A DNA stretch of 64,000 bases, from positions 62,001-126,000 of the forward strand of contig NZ_LGDV01000051.1 of the NCBI RefSeq assembly GCF_001280015.1, written 5' to 3'. Below are positions 7,476-16,216 of the stretch, piece by piece; within the stretch, counting starts at the first letter, position 1; every line of letters starts with the position of its first letter. Both the position numbers and the translations under genes were made by a program. This stretch comes from Streptomyces sp. MMG1121 (GTDB taxonomy: Bacteria > Actinomycetota > Actinomycetes > Streptomycetales > Streptomycetaceae). The notes beneath the pieces were generated by a model. It saw only the letters and a list, made by a program, of their open reading frames with translations, was not told the origin of the DNA and did not search any database.

Positions 7476-10282
7476 GTGGGCGACAACCCGATGCTGGGCG
7501 GTACGGCACTGCTGAGAGTGGCCGGGATGCCCCTGGCGGCATGGGCGGCGGCGGGCAGCCCGGAACTGTTCGCCCGTATCGCCGAGCACGCGCGCGACGG
7601 CGAACGACGTGCCGCATGCTCCCGCCTGCTGGCCGAGCGACTGGGCCTCACCGTCGTACCGCATCCCGAACTGACCGCCGCCGACCGGCGCGCCGTACTC
7701 GCCCTGCGCCGGCGCCTGCACGCCGGCGCCGCTCCGCGCCCGGCGGACTGCCGGCTGCTGGAGGGCTTGCCCACCGCCCGGGACCTCGCCCAGGAGGCCG
7801 CCCGGCTGCGCCATGACGCCGAGTCGGCGGACGAGGCCCTCGGCGAGCTGGAGCGGGCGGTGACGGCCGAGCGGGCGCGGGTGGGAGAGCTGGGCTGCTC
7901 GCTGGTGCGCGCCACCCCGGTCCTGCGGGCGTTCCTGCACGAGGCGGCACCCGGGGTGGCCGCGGACATCGTCCGGCGCCTTGCCGAGGGCGAGTCCTGG
8001 CACGGGCAACGGCTGCGCAAACGCGGGGCGTACCTGTGGCGGGCGCTGGGCCGGGCCGCGGCGAAGACGACCCCGCGCGGCTGGGCCGGCCAGGTCGTCC
8101 CGCTGCCGGTCGCCTCGGCGGCCCGGGGTGACGAGAGCGGGCACGGCGCCCGCCCACCGCTGATTCCGCCCGGCGCGGCGCTCGGTGCGCTGGCCGCCGA
8201 GGCCGTGGAGAACGTCCATCTGCTGCGCGGCCGGCTCGGCGCCCTGGACCTCAGAGCAGCCGGTCCCACGACCTTCCTCGTCCCCGCACCGCTGCACTTC
8301 CTCGATCCCGCGGGCGACGGCACGGACACCGGTACGGGCGTGTTGCGCTGCTGGGTGATCGACCCGCGCGAGCGCGGCAGAATGCGTCAGGTCGTACTCC
8401 GGCGCACCCGCCCGCTGGACGCCGTTCTCGCCCAACTCGCCGACGGTCCAAGGACGTTGGGTGACATTGAGGCGGCGCTGCTCGGCACGGCGGCGATCCG
8501 GGCAGCCGACCCCGGCCCCGGCGTGTTGCGCGGCTTCCTCGCCCACCTCGTCGAACTCGGCGTACTCCAGGTCTGCGCGGCCCCGCGCCGCCGCAGCACG
8601 GCGTGGGTACCCGCGGAGCAGGTTTGCGCGAGCGGGACACCCTGCCCCGGCCCGTACCGACACCGGCTGCCTCCCACGACGCCGGCCGTCGCGCCGCCCC
8701 GCCCGCCGCGGTCGCCGTACCGACGAGCCAAGGCCGGTCCGCGGGATCCGCGGCCACGCCCTCACCGGGATACGACCGCGGCTCTCCCCTCCCCATGGCG
8801 GACCGTGGCCCGGCCCCGGCCGCGCGGACCGCCGATTCCGACGCCTGGTTCATCGACTCGTACCGCACCGTCTCGGGCGTGGTGCCCGCAGCAGCGGTCG
8901 AGCGGGTGCAGCGGGGGCTGCGGATCGCCGCCCGTGTGGTCCTGCTGCGGGAGGCGGACCGCTCACCGTCGCCGGACGCGCGCCCCCTGCCCCCGGAGTC
9001 GGCGGCACTCGACGAACGGCCGCGCCCCCTCGGCGAGATCCTCGCCCGCAACCTGCCGGACGGTGCCTGCCCGCCACCCCCGCCGCGGACCACGCGCCGG
9101 TACACCGGCTGGCACCCCGCCGAGACCGCGGGTTCCGGCTACGCCCGGCTGCTGGCCCACCTGGCCGCGCGCACCGGTGCGGAACAGGTGGACCTGGACG
9201 ACGGCCTGCTGGACGCCCTCGGCGCGCCACCGCCCCGGACCGCGCTGCCGCCCTGGCCGCTGGACTGCCTGTTACGTCCGCAGCCCGGCCCCGGACCGGT
9301 CGCCGTGCTGGAGACGGCCTCTCCCGCGGGCATCCTCGACGCCCGGTTCGCCGACGCCCTGCACACCCTGTACGGCACCTACGAGAGCCCCGACGCCTAC
9401 CGTGCCTTCCTCGCCGGAGTGGAGCGGCTGACCGGCGCGCGGTTCGTCGAACTGCTGGTGCCCCCGCTGGCCGAGCGCGCCGCCAACGCCGTACGGCGTC
9501 CCGTCATCACCGAGTGGTGGACCGGCGATCCGGACCCCGCGCCGTACCAGGGGCCGGCCGGGGCGGCCGCCCGGTATCTGCCGCTGGACCGGATCACACT
9601 CCGCCGGGCCGGCTCGCAGGTGATCGCCGAGGCCGAGGGGCGGCGCGTGCTGCCCGTCCATCACGCCACCCGTTCCCCGCTGCCCCCGTACGACGTCCTG
9701 GTGCGGCTGCTGATGGCCGCCGCTCACCCCGCCGCCTCGCGAGTGATCCGGCTGGACGGCCCGGCCGGGGCGATTCCCGGTGCCGAGCGCCTGCCCCGGG
9801 TGACCGTCGGCGGGGAACTGGTCGTCAGTCCCGCCGTGTGGCGGGTGCCGCGAGCCCGGCTGTGGCGGCCCGGCGACAGCGACCTGACCAAGGCGCGCGT
9901 GCTCGCCGCCCTTCGGCACTCGGCCGGGCTGCCCCGGTTCGCGTTCGTACGGGCCGTGCCCCAGGCGAAACCGGTGCCCGTGGACTTCGAGGCGCTGACC
10001 GCCCCGCCCCTGCTGGAGCGGATCTGCGCACATCAACCCGGCCCGGAACTCCTGGTGGAGGAGATGCTCCCCGCGCCCGGGCAGCTCCTGCTGCGCGACC
10101 CCCTGCATCAGGGTGCGGCCGTGGCCGCCCAACTGCTCGTGAGACTTCCGTACGACCACAGCGCCGAGGAACTCGCCGCGCTCGCCGCCGCCGCGCTGTG
10201 CGGCACACCAGACGTCCCCGGTGCGCCCGCCCCCAACGGACGGCCCGTCCCCGGGGCGGCCACCACCCAACCCGTCCCCTGA
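7476..10282 (+). CDS. Lantibiotic dehydratase glutamylation domain (split LanB, N part), apparent frameshift
   Basis: Lant_dehydr_N family: glutamyl-tRNA-dependent glutamylation of Ser/Thr in the precursor. From GTG 7476 (GGGAGG seven bases upstream) the protein starts LGGTALLRVAGMPLAAW and runs in frame to WVPAEQV near 8622. The family then continues one frame over as RERDTLPRPVPTP and reaches a stop at 10282, through WFIDSYRT, ANAVRRPVITEWW and AELLV-like segments near the C-terminus, about 935 residues in all. Adding one T to the TTT run at 8623-8625 gives WVPAEQVLRERDTLP with no break. So the gene is either inactivated by one base or misread by one base; programmed shifting is possible but has no precedent I know of here. 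The first frame stays open to 9431 by chance. Confidence 0.8.
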
Positions 10283-10294
10283 AGGAGGACAGCA

Positions 10295-10465
10295 ATGCCC
10301 GAAACGATGCAACTCTCCGACCTCGACACCCTCATCGGCGACCTGGAGGCCCGGATCACCGAGAGCACCCTGCCGACGCCGGAGGCCGACAGCTCCGGGT
10401 GCAGCGGTGTGTGCACGGTCATCGTCTGTGACACGGCAGTGGTCTGCAGCGGCGTGATCTGCTGA
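10295..10465 (+). CDS. Lanthipeptide precursor peptide (LanA), 56 aa
   Basis: A small gene preceded by GGAGG (10284-10288) and only 12 bases after the dehydratase stop. The leader (MPETMQLSDLDTLIGDLEAR) is acidic, helical and free of Cys, with an LSDLD motif in the place of the FNLD-type box of class I leaders. The core from about residue 33 has five Cys (36, 40, 45, 51, 56), each with Ser or Thr three or four residues before it: SSGC, SGVC, TVIVC, TAVVC, SGVIC, with a single Asp between the third and fourth. This predicts five small side-by-side lanthionine or methyllanthionine rings, hydrophobic apart from Asp46, ending at the C-terminal residue. Cleavage site unknown; no protease is encoded nearby. 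Confidence 0.9.
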   Translation: MPETMQLSDLDTLIGDLEARITESTLPTPEADSSGCSGVCTVIVCDTAVVCSGVIC

Positions 10466-10498
10466 TGGTCCGCCGGTAATCCTCCCGCCCGACCGGCC

Positions 10499-10536
10499 GC
10501 CCCGCCCGGCCCCTTCCGATCCCGCCCGGGCGGGGC
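10499..10536 (+). terminator. Strong hairpin between precursor and cyclase genes
   Basis: GCCCCGCCCGG (10499-10509) and CCGGGCGGGGC (10526-10536) form a perfect 11-bp stem with a 16-base loop, without a T-run. Placed just after the precursor stop, it probably stabilises or partly terminates the transcript, giving more precursor than cyclase mRNA. Confidence 0.6.
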
Positions 10537-10583
10537 GCCGGCCGGCCCTCGGGCCACAGCCCCGCACCACAGGAGGAGATGCC

Positions 10584-11798
10584 ATGCCGCACGGCACCCA
10601 CAAGGCCGAGCACACCGGCACCGCCGTCACCTCACTCGCGGTCCGGCTCCTGGACGCCTGGTCCACCAGGGCGTGCGACGGGGGAACGTCCGCCGAGGCC
10701 CCGTCCGACCCCGGAATCCCCGCCCTGGCGGCCCTGTTGCACGAGGTGGGGGAGCCGGTGAGTGCCGGTGCGGCGGTCCGCGCGGTGGCCGTGTGGGCCC
10801 GCACCGCCGGGCAGGGCCGAGGCCATCCCGGCCTGTACGACGGCGGGCTGGCCGGCACCCTGGTGGGCCTGCGCCTGGGCGCCCGGCTGCACCCTCGGCT
10901 GCACGTCGCCGCCGACCGGCTGCGCGACCGACTGGTGTGCACCACGCCGAAACGGGGCTGGCGGCGTGACCATGTCGCCTTCGCCGACTACGACTTGATC
11001 GTCGGGCCCTCCGGCATGCTGCTCGCGCTGTGTGCGGGCGCCCGGCCGACGCCCGCCGAACTCGGCCCGTTCGCCGATCATCTGGCCGCGCTGTGCGACG
11101 CGGACGAGCTGCCGAGGTTGCGGACGGCGGGTTATGCCGGCCATCCGTATCTCGACTGGCTGGACGGACGCGTCAACACCGGTATGGGGCACGGTACGGC
11201 CGGGGTCGTCGCCGCGCTCACCGCCGCGGTCCGCCATCTGGGCCCCCGCCCCGACCTGACCCGCGCCCTGCGCCACGCCACCCGATGGCTGCGGCGACAG
11301 TCCTTCGACGACGCCCGCTCCATCCGCACCTGGGACGGTGCCGGACTCGACGGGCCGCCGCCCACCGGACCACGGGCCCGCCAGGCCTGGTGCTACGGGA
11401 CACCGGGCGTGTCCTGGGCGCTGTGGGACGCGGCGGACGCGCTCGGCGACCAGGAGGCCGCCGACTGGGCGGCCGGAGCCTTCGCCACGCTCGCCGAACA
11501 CCACGACGAGACCTTCCACCTCTTCGGCGACCGCCCGACCGACACCCTGGCCCTGTGCCACGGCGCCGCGGGCGTGCTGGCCGTGGCCGACGCCTTCGAC
11601 CACCACGCCCGCCTGCCGGCAGCGACCGAGCTGAAGACACGCCTGCTCGGCCGGCTGCTGGAGCGCCTGCCCGAACTGCACGGTCTCGGCGCCGAGACCA
11701 TGGGGCTCCTCGGCGGAGCGGCGGGCTCGCTGTGTGCCCTGCTCACCGCGGCACAGGACGCTCCGCGGACCTGGCTGCCCTGTCTCGGGCTGCGCTGA
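10584..11798 (+). CDS. LanC-family lanthionine cyclase
   Basis: A 404-residue zinc enzyme that adds Cys thiols to Dha/Dhb to close rings. All three zinc ligands are present: Cys270 in WCYGTPG, and Cys325-His326 in CHGAAG. The GxxHG-type loop MGHGTAG (201-207) and the first repeat HPGLYDGGLAG (81-91) mark the alpha/alpha toroid of LanC proteins. The length is usual. It starts at ATG 10584 with an unusually strong AGGAGGAG six bases upstream. It is the last gene of the locus; no LanT, LanP, LanD, immunity gene or regulator follows, as the next gene is on the other strand. Confidence 0.93.
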   Translation: MPHGTHKAEHTGTAVTSLAVRLLDAWSTRACDGGTSAEAPSDPGIPALAALLHEVGEPVSAGAAVRAVAVWARTAGQGRGHPGLYDGGLAGTLVGLRLGARLHPRLHVAADRLRDRLVCTTPKRGWRRDHVAFADYDLIVGPSGMLLALCAGARPTPAELGPFADHLAALCDADELPRLRTAGYAGHPYLDWLDGRVNTGMGHGTAGVVAALTAAVRHLGPRPDLTRALRHATRWLRRQSFDDARSIRTWDGAGLDGPPPTGPRARQAWCYGTPGVSWALWDAADALGDQEAADWAAGAFATLAEHHDETFHLFGDRPTDTLALCHGAAGVLAVADAFDHHARLPAATELKTRLLGRLLERLPELHGLGAETMGLLGGAAGSLCALLTAAQDAPRTWLPCLGLR

Positions 11799-11822
11799 GC
11801 CGCGCCTGAAGGGCGCCGCGGC

Positions 11823-12221
11823 TCAGGGGGTGTCATGTGCGAGCCGCCCGAGAACCCCCACCGCCCGCTCGGCGTGCTCGTACGGCACGAAGAGGTGGTC
11901 GTGGTGGAAGCCCGCGACGACGTTGCAGCTCAGGTCCGCGTCGGCGAGGGCGCGCGAGACGGCGGCGGTCAGGCCGACCGCGGCCAGCGCGGAATGCACG
12001 CGCAAGGTGATCCATCCGGCGACATAGTCGTACGCCAGCCCCGCCGCGTCGGCCTGCGCCTGCGGCACCACGAGGGTGAGGCCCTCCTGCTCGGCGACCG
12101 TCACCACCGGGGTCACACCGGACGGCACACCGCCCTGCGCCACGGTGAAGACATAGCGGCCCGGGTTCAGCTCGGGGCGCATGCCGCTGAGCAGGGTGCG
12201 CAGATCAGTCTCGCCGGTCAC
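11823..12221 (-). CDS. ACT-domain protein
   Basis: A 132-residue protein with two ACT-like halves: PGRYVFTVAQGGVP begins the first, LRVHSALAAVGLTAAVSRAL and VVAGFHHDHLFVPYEHAERA make the second. It belongs to the small tandem-ACT family (CASTOR/DUF type) thought to bind amino acids. Start is GTG 12221; codons upstream do not match the family. It begins 28 bp after the esterase stop on the same strand, so the two are probably one operon. It is convergent with the LanC gene, 24 bp apart. Confidence 0.75.
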   Translation of the reverse strand: MTGETDLRTLLSGMRPELNPGRYVFTVAQGGVPSGVTPVVTVAEQEGLTLVVPQAQADAAGLAYDYVAGWITLRVHSALAAVGLTAAVSRALADADLSCNVVAGFHHDHLFVPYEHAERAVGVLGRLAHDTP

Positions 12222-12249
12222 GGACCCACCGTACGGGCCCGAGCGGGTG

Positions 12250-13398
12250 TCAGGGGTGCCCGGCAGCCGAGGCGTCGCCGATGTGCAGGACCGCGTCGGC
12301 CGTGTCGAGCGTCTCCCGGTCGAGCGGGAAGTAGCCCTGCCGTGCGGTGCTGTCGGTCCGGGTGCGGGCGGGGGCGACCGTGCCGGCCGCTGCCAGACCC
12401 CAGCGGGGGAAGCGGGCCTGGAGAAGACCCTCGTAGGTGTCCGGGCCGGGATCCCGCAGGCCCAGGGCCTCGCTGCGGCCCAGGCTGCCCGCGACGAAGC
12501 GATACCGCTCGCCGAGCAGAGGTGCCACGACGGAACCGGCGCCCCACCAGTCGGCCCCCAGGTCACCTTGGCGCCAGCTGCTCAGATTGCGCTGCAGATG
12601 GAGGTTGGCCGAGAAGACCAGGGTGGGACCCCGCTCCGCCTCGATGTCCCGGATGTCCAGGAGGTTCCGGGCCATGAGGGCGTCCCGGACGGCGAGCAGC
12701 CCGGTGACCCGGGGGCCGGGTTCGAGAGGCCGCGCCGCCTGCCGGTGGTAGCGCAGCAGGCCCAGGCCGGCCGTCAGGTGTGTCCTGGCCCTGAACCACT
12801 GCTCGCGTGAGGTGGCCTTGATCAGTTCGGGTGCGCGGACGTAGAGCGAGGTGAGCATGTCGTCCCCGATCAGTCGCAGTTTCTCGGCCTCCGCCGTGGC
12901 ACCGGGGGACCTGGCGGGGTCCATGACCGCCTCCGTGCGGCTCCACCGTTCGTCGTCGCCGGCGAGGTCGGCGACGTCGATGTCGAAGTCCAGGTAGGCG
13001 CGGGCGTGTTCGAGGTAGCCGCGCGGGCTGGGCGCGTTGTAGGTCTCCGTCGGGGTGTCGAAGCCATGGAAGGCGAGGCGCCCCTGCGGCGGCCGGTTCC
13101 GGTTGTAGGACCGCATCCAGGTGATCAGCCGCCTGTTGGGGTCCAGCGCCCCGAAGCCGTGGGAGAAGCCTTCGCCGAGCACCGTCTCCAGGCTGCCCAC
13201 CCCCTCCCGGACGTGGTCGTCCACGGCGAGTGCGGCCACGCGGTCGGTCTCGAGGGCGATGGACCGGAAGCCGCGCTCGACCAGTTGGGCGAACAGCTCG
13301 TTGCGGACCCGCCCGAAGGCCGGCTCCTGGTGTGTCGGCTCGCCCAGTGCCAGCAGGTCGCACGGCGGGGTGACGAAGTCTCGGATGTCCTGAGTCAT
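12250..13398 (-). CDS. Erythromycin esterase-like hydrolase
   Basis: A 382-residue protein of the EreA/EreB-like family. Characteristic segments are LLALGEPTHQEPAFGRVRNE (with the His-Glu region used for lactone hydrolysis), FRSIALETD, FHGFDTPTE, RDALMARNL and VFSANLHLQRN. True Ere enzymes hydrolyse the macrolactone of erythromycin; many actinobacterial relatives have no proven substrate, for example succinoglycan-type hydrolases. Start is ATG 13398, as upstream residues are not family-like and overlap the control region. Divergent from a twin-MerR regulator 92 bp away, a layout that suggests inducible control by a drug-like effector. Confidence 0.85.
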   Translation of the reverse strand: MTQDIRDFVTPPCDLLALGEPTHQEPAFGRVRNELFAQLVERGFRSIALETDRVAALAVDDHVREGVGSLETVLGEGFSHGFGALDPNRRLITWMRSYNRNRPPQGRLAFHGFDTPTETYNAPSPRGYLEHARAYLDFDIDVADLAGDDERWSRTEAVMDPARSPGATAEAEKLRLIGDDMLTSLYVRAPELIKATSREQWFRARTHLTAGLGLLRYHRQAARPLEPGPRVTGLLAVRDALMARNLLDIRDIEAERGPTLVFSANLHLQRNLSSWRQGDLGADWWGAGSVVAPLLGERYRFVAGSLGRSEALGLRDPGPDTYEGLLQARFPRWGLAAAGTVAPARTRTDSTARQGYFPLDRETLDTADAVLHIGDASAAGHP

Positions 13399-13402
13399 GA
13401 GC

Positions 13403-13490
13403 CTCAAGCGTATCCTTGAAAGAACGGTTGAGGCTTTGGGCGAATCCTGCTCTCGTGTCCGTTCGGACACCTGCTGTAAAGTCTCAACCG
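13403..13490. promoter_or_regulatory. Divergent control region of esterase and twin-MerR genes
   Basis: Three related motifs are visible. CGGTTGAG (13425-13432) and its reverse complement CTCAACCG (13483-13490) bracket the plus-strand promoter. A CCTCAA at 13402-13407 pairs with TTGAGG near 13428-13433 on the esterase side. Between them, GTGTCCG and CGGACAC form a tight inverted repeat at 13455-13470, immediately followed by a TGTAAAGT -10-like element. Repeated CTCAA/TTGAG half-sites are consistent with operators of a MerR-type dimer. Confidence 0.5.
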
Positions 13491-14234
13491 GTGAGCACCA
13501 TGCGACCTACCGACCTCGCGCGTGAGCACGGCATCTCGACCCAGGCCGTCCGCAACTACGAGCGGGACGGGTGCATCCCGCCCGCCGAACGCACCCCGAG
13601 CGGCTACCGGATCTACACCGAGGTGCACGCGGCCGCGCTCCGCGCCTATCTCGCGCTCGTCCCGGCGTACGGCTACGCGGTCGCCGGCCAGATCATGAAC
13701 GCACTCCACCGGGACGCGCTCGACGAGGCCCTCGCGATCATCGACCGCGGCCACAGTCGGTCGCTCCGCGACCGGGACACGCTCGACGCGGTGCGTACGG
13801 CGGTGGATCACCTGACGGCGGAATCCGGCGCCGCTGTGCTGCCCGCACCGCACCCCGCACCCGATGCCGGCGCCCGGACCGTCGGCGACCTCGCGCACCG
13901 ACTCGGCGTCACCCCGGCGACCGTGCGCAACTGGGAGGAGGCCGGCATCCTCGCCCCCGGCCGGGACCCCGTCACCGGATACCGCGTCTTCGACGCCGCC
14001 GACATCCGCGACGCCGAGCTGGCACACCTGCTCCGGCGCGGGGGCTATCCGCTGGACCACATCGCCACGGTCGTCCAGCAGATCCGGACCGCCGGCGGCA
14101 CGGACGCACTGGTCGCGTCCCTGGAGGCCTGGCGACGCAGACTCACCGCGCAGGGCCTGGCCATGCTCCGTGCGGCGACGCGCCTCGACACCTACCTGGT
14201 CCTGCTGGACCCCACTCCTGGACGGCTCGGCTGA
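13491..14234 (+). CDS. Regulator with two MerR-type DNA-binding domains
   Basis: A 247-residue protein with two MerR winged helices in tandem: the first starts MRPTDLAREHGISTQAVRNY (residues 4-23) and continues to SGYRIYTEVH; the second starts VGDLAHRLGVTPATVRNWEE (about residue 131) and continues to TGYRVFDAADIRDAELAHLL. Ordinary MerR proteins have one HTH plus an effector or coil domain and bind as dimers, so a twin-HTH chain could bind a half-site pair as a monomer or bridge two operators. GTG 13491 is taken as start; ATG 13500 is nearly as good. Upstream residues run into the promoter. Confidence 0.8.
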   Translation: MSTMRPTDLAREHGISTQAVRNYERDGCIPPAERTPSGYRIYTEVHAAALRAYLALVPAYGYAVAGQIMNALHRDALDEALAIIDRGHSRSLRDRDTLDAVRTAVDHLTAESGAAVLPAPHPAPDAGARTVGDLAHRLGVTPATVRNWEEAGILAPGRDPVTGYRVFDAADIRDAELAHLLRRGGYPLDHIATVVQQIRTAGGTDALVASLEAWRRRLTAQGLAMLRAATRLDTYLVLLDPTPGRLG

Positions 14235-14312
14235 GTCGGCCGCCCGACGTACGGGGGCCACGCCTCGTCCGGAGGGCTGGACCGCCCTGGTCGCGGGCAG
14301 GTCCGGCCGGGC

Positions 14313-15024
14313 TCAGAACCCGTCAGCGCCGTTGCGCAGTTCGTACGTCCAGTAGGCGGTCTTCGCGGCGGCCTCGTCGACGGCGGGAGCGCCGGCCGGA
14401 GCGGACACGAGGACGCTGCCCTCGGCCGGTCCAGTCGGCGGCGAAGAGGTTCACGCTGAACCGGCTGACGACCTTGTCGTCCTCGTGCGCTCCGCCCAGG
14501 GCGATCCGCACCGCTACCGTCCCGCCGCCAGTCGCGACAGCAGTTCCGCCGCCCGTTCCGAGCCCTCGGTGAACCCTGCCGCGTCGGCCGACCGGGGGTC
14601 GCCCCGCGGAGCTGGTCGGCGGGCCTCCGCCAACAGGCCAGGGCGTCCCGCAGCATCCGTACGGTGTCGACGGGCCGGCGCTGTGCCCGGGAGAGCGCGA
14701 CCAGTTCCCCGAAGCGGTGGGCGTCGACCAGGGACTCGGGCATCCGCAGCTCGTACGCCGGGCCCTGGGTGGTGAGTTCGACGCCGTACTCCTGCGCGCC
14801 CTGCTCGGCGAGGAGGGCGCGCGACCGGGAGACGTGTCCCGGCAGGACCGTCTTGAAACGGGTGGGCGGCTCGTCCTCCCACAGGGCGGCCGCCAACTGG
14901 TCCACGCCCACGGTGGTGTGGGGCCGCAGCAGCATGGCCAGGAGGCTGGAGCGCTTGGCCGGACCGGGGGCCACATCACCCCTCTCGGTGATCACCGCCA
15001 CGCGACGAGCAGCCGGAACTCCAT
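14313..15024 (-). pseudogene. Decayed SARP-type activator gene, several frameshifts
   Basis: ATG 15024 begins MEFRLL, the usual SARP start, then the frame breaks and resumes at VAVITERGDVAPGPAKRSSL, followed by the winged helix (VGVDQLAAALWEDEPP, VLPGHVSRSRALL, GPAYELRM) and the first BTAD helices (VDTVRMLRDALACWRR). After about residue 140 the signal moves between frames: GFTEGSERAAELLSRLAAGR, then RIALGGAHEDDKVVSRF and NLFAADW, then KTAYWTYELRNGADGF before TGA at 14313-14315. At least three single-base indels are needed to reconnect them. A SARP is a pathway-specific antibiotic activator; this copy cannot make a full protein as read. Confidence 0.7.
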
Positions 15025-15209
15025 CCCCCGCCTCCCCGAGTCGCTTCCCCCGGAGGTGAGGATACGTGGGCCGGTCACCTGCCTTCGGTCGCGGACCCCG
15101 GGAACGGCCTGATCAGAGGTCCGGGCCGGCGAGCGTGGACGGCGGTGGTGCCGGTCGGAGCGGCGCGGGCGCCCGTTCTCCCGCGCCCCTCCAACCGTTG
15201 GGGGTTCGG

Positions 15210-16133
15210 TCAGCCGGCGGTGGCCGGGGTGTGGAAGTAGTGGCCCTTGTCGAGATCGTCCAGGAGGCCGGGGTGGGTCGGCTGCCAGTCCAGCGGGTCA
15301 CGGGTGAGGGCGCTCGACACCGGGGCGTCGAAACCGACGAAACCGCCCAGCCAGCCGAAGTGCTCGGCCGCCGCCTCGGGGGCCACCGACGTCGCCGGCA
15401 CGCCGAGGTGGCGGCCGATCACCTCGGCGACCTCGCGGAGGGCGACGCCCTCCTCGGCGGCACCGTGCAGGACCGAGCCGGCGGGTGCCTTCTCGACCGC
15501 GAGGCGGAACAGGCGGGCGGCGTCGAAGCGGTGGACGGCCGGCCAGCGGTTGGTGCCGTCGCCGACGTACCCCGAGACGCCCTTGTCGCGGGCGACGGCG
15601 ACCAGGGCGGCCATGAATCCGTTGTCCCCGTCGCCGTGGCAGGTCGGCGAGAGCCGCACCACGGACGAGCGGATGTCGTGCGAGGCGAGATCGAGCACCG
15701 CCAGGGAGGTGGCCGCCCGGACCGACAGCGGCGAGCCGTCGACCGTCGGCATGTCCCGTTCGGTCGCGAGCCTGCCGGGCGCGAGACCGGCCACGCCGGA
15801 GGCGAGGACGAAGGGGCGGTCGGTGCCGGCGAGCGCCTCGCCGAAGGTGTCCACGGCACGGCGGTCGGCCTCGGCGGCGCCCTGGAAGTCGCCGGAGAAG
15901 GCGATGTCGTGCTTGAAGGCGAGGTGGATGACCCCGTCCGAGGCGGCGGCCGCCTCGCGCAGCACGTCGAGGTCGTCGACGGTGCCGCGCACCACCTCGG
16001 CGCCGGCCTCGGCGAGCGCGGTGGCGGAGGCGTCGGAGCGGGCGAGCCCGAGGACCCGGTGTCCGGCGTCGATGAGTTCGGGAACGACGGCGGAACCGAT
16101 CCAGCCGGAGGCGCCGGTCACGAAGATACGCAT
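15210..16133 (-). CDS. NAD(P)-dependent SDR / epimerase-like oxidoreductase
   Basis: A 307-residue extended-SDR protein. The N-terminus has the Rossmann motif VTGASGWIGSAVV (residues 5-17), then GLARSD, the cofactor segment GVIHLAFKHD and SVVRLSPTCHGDGDNGFM. The classical YxxxK pair is not present at its normal place (SVRAATSLAVLDL stands there), which is usual for atypical SDR subgroup 4/5 members acting as NAD(P)-binding reductases. Start moved to ATG 16133, directly before the Rossmann strand; the ORF upstream crosses the operators. It is divergently paired with a TetR gene, which probably represses it. Confidence 0.82.
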   Translation of the reverse strand: MRIFVTGASGWIGSAVVPELIDAGHRVLGLARSDASATALAEAGAEVVRGTVDDLDVLREAAAASDGVIHLAFKHDIAFSGDFQGAAEADRRAVDTFGEALAGTDRPFVLASGVAGLAPGRLATERDMPTVDGSPLSVRAATSLAVLDLASHDIRSSVVRLSPTCHGDGDNGFMAALVAVARDKGVSGYVGDGTNRWPAVHRFDAARLFRLAVEKAPAGSVLHGAAEEGVALREVAEVIGRHLGVPATSVAPEAAAEHFGWLGGFVGFDAPVSSALTRDPLDWQPTHPGLLDDLDKGHYFHTPATAG

Positions 16134-16152
16134 GGGAAGCCCCAGAAAGTCG

Positions 16153-16200
16153 ATGTCAGTGACTGTCATAGACGGTACACCTGATGTCAGGAGCTGTCAT
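16153..16200. promoter_or_regulatory. Two 17-bp operator repeats between SDR and TetR genes
   Basis: ATGTCAG-TGA-CTGTCAT (16153-16169) and ATGTCAG-GAG-CTGTCAT (16184-16200) are almost identical, imperfect palindromes with centres 31 bp apart, about three helical turns. They fill the space between the SDR start (16133) and the TetR start (16217). This fits paired TetR dimers that repress both genes. Confidence 0.75.
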
Positions 16201-16216
16201 CACGTAGGATCGGCGC

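Noticed and set aside
7446..9431. A complete 661-residue LanB-type protein ending at 9431
   Set aside because: After about residue 390 the frame is Arg/Pro-rich with no family similarity, while the LanB similarity continues in the next frame.
6527..11798. Thiopeptide cluster
   Set aside because: Split LanB is typical of thiopeptides, but there is no YcaO cyclodehydratase, dehydrogenase or pyridine-forming enzyme, the core has few Ser/Thr, and a LanC with all zinc ligands is present.
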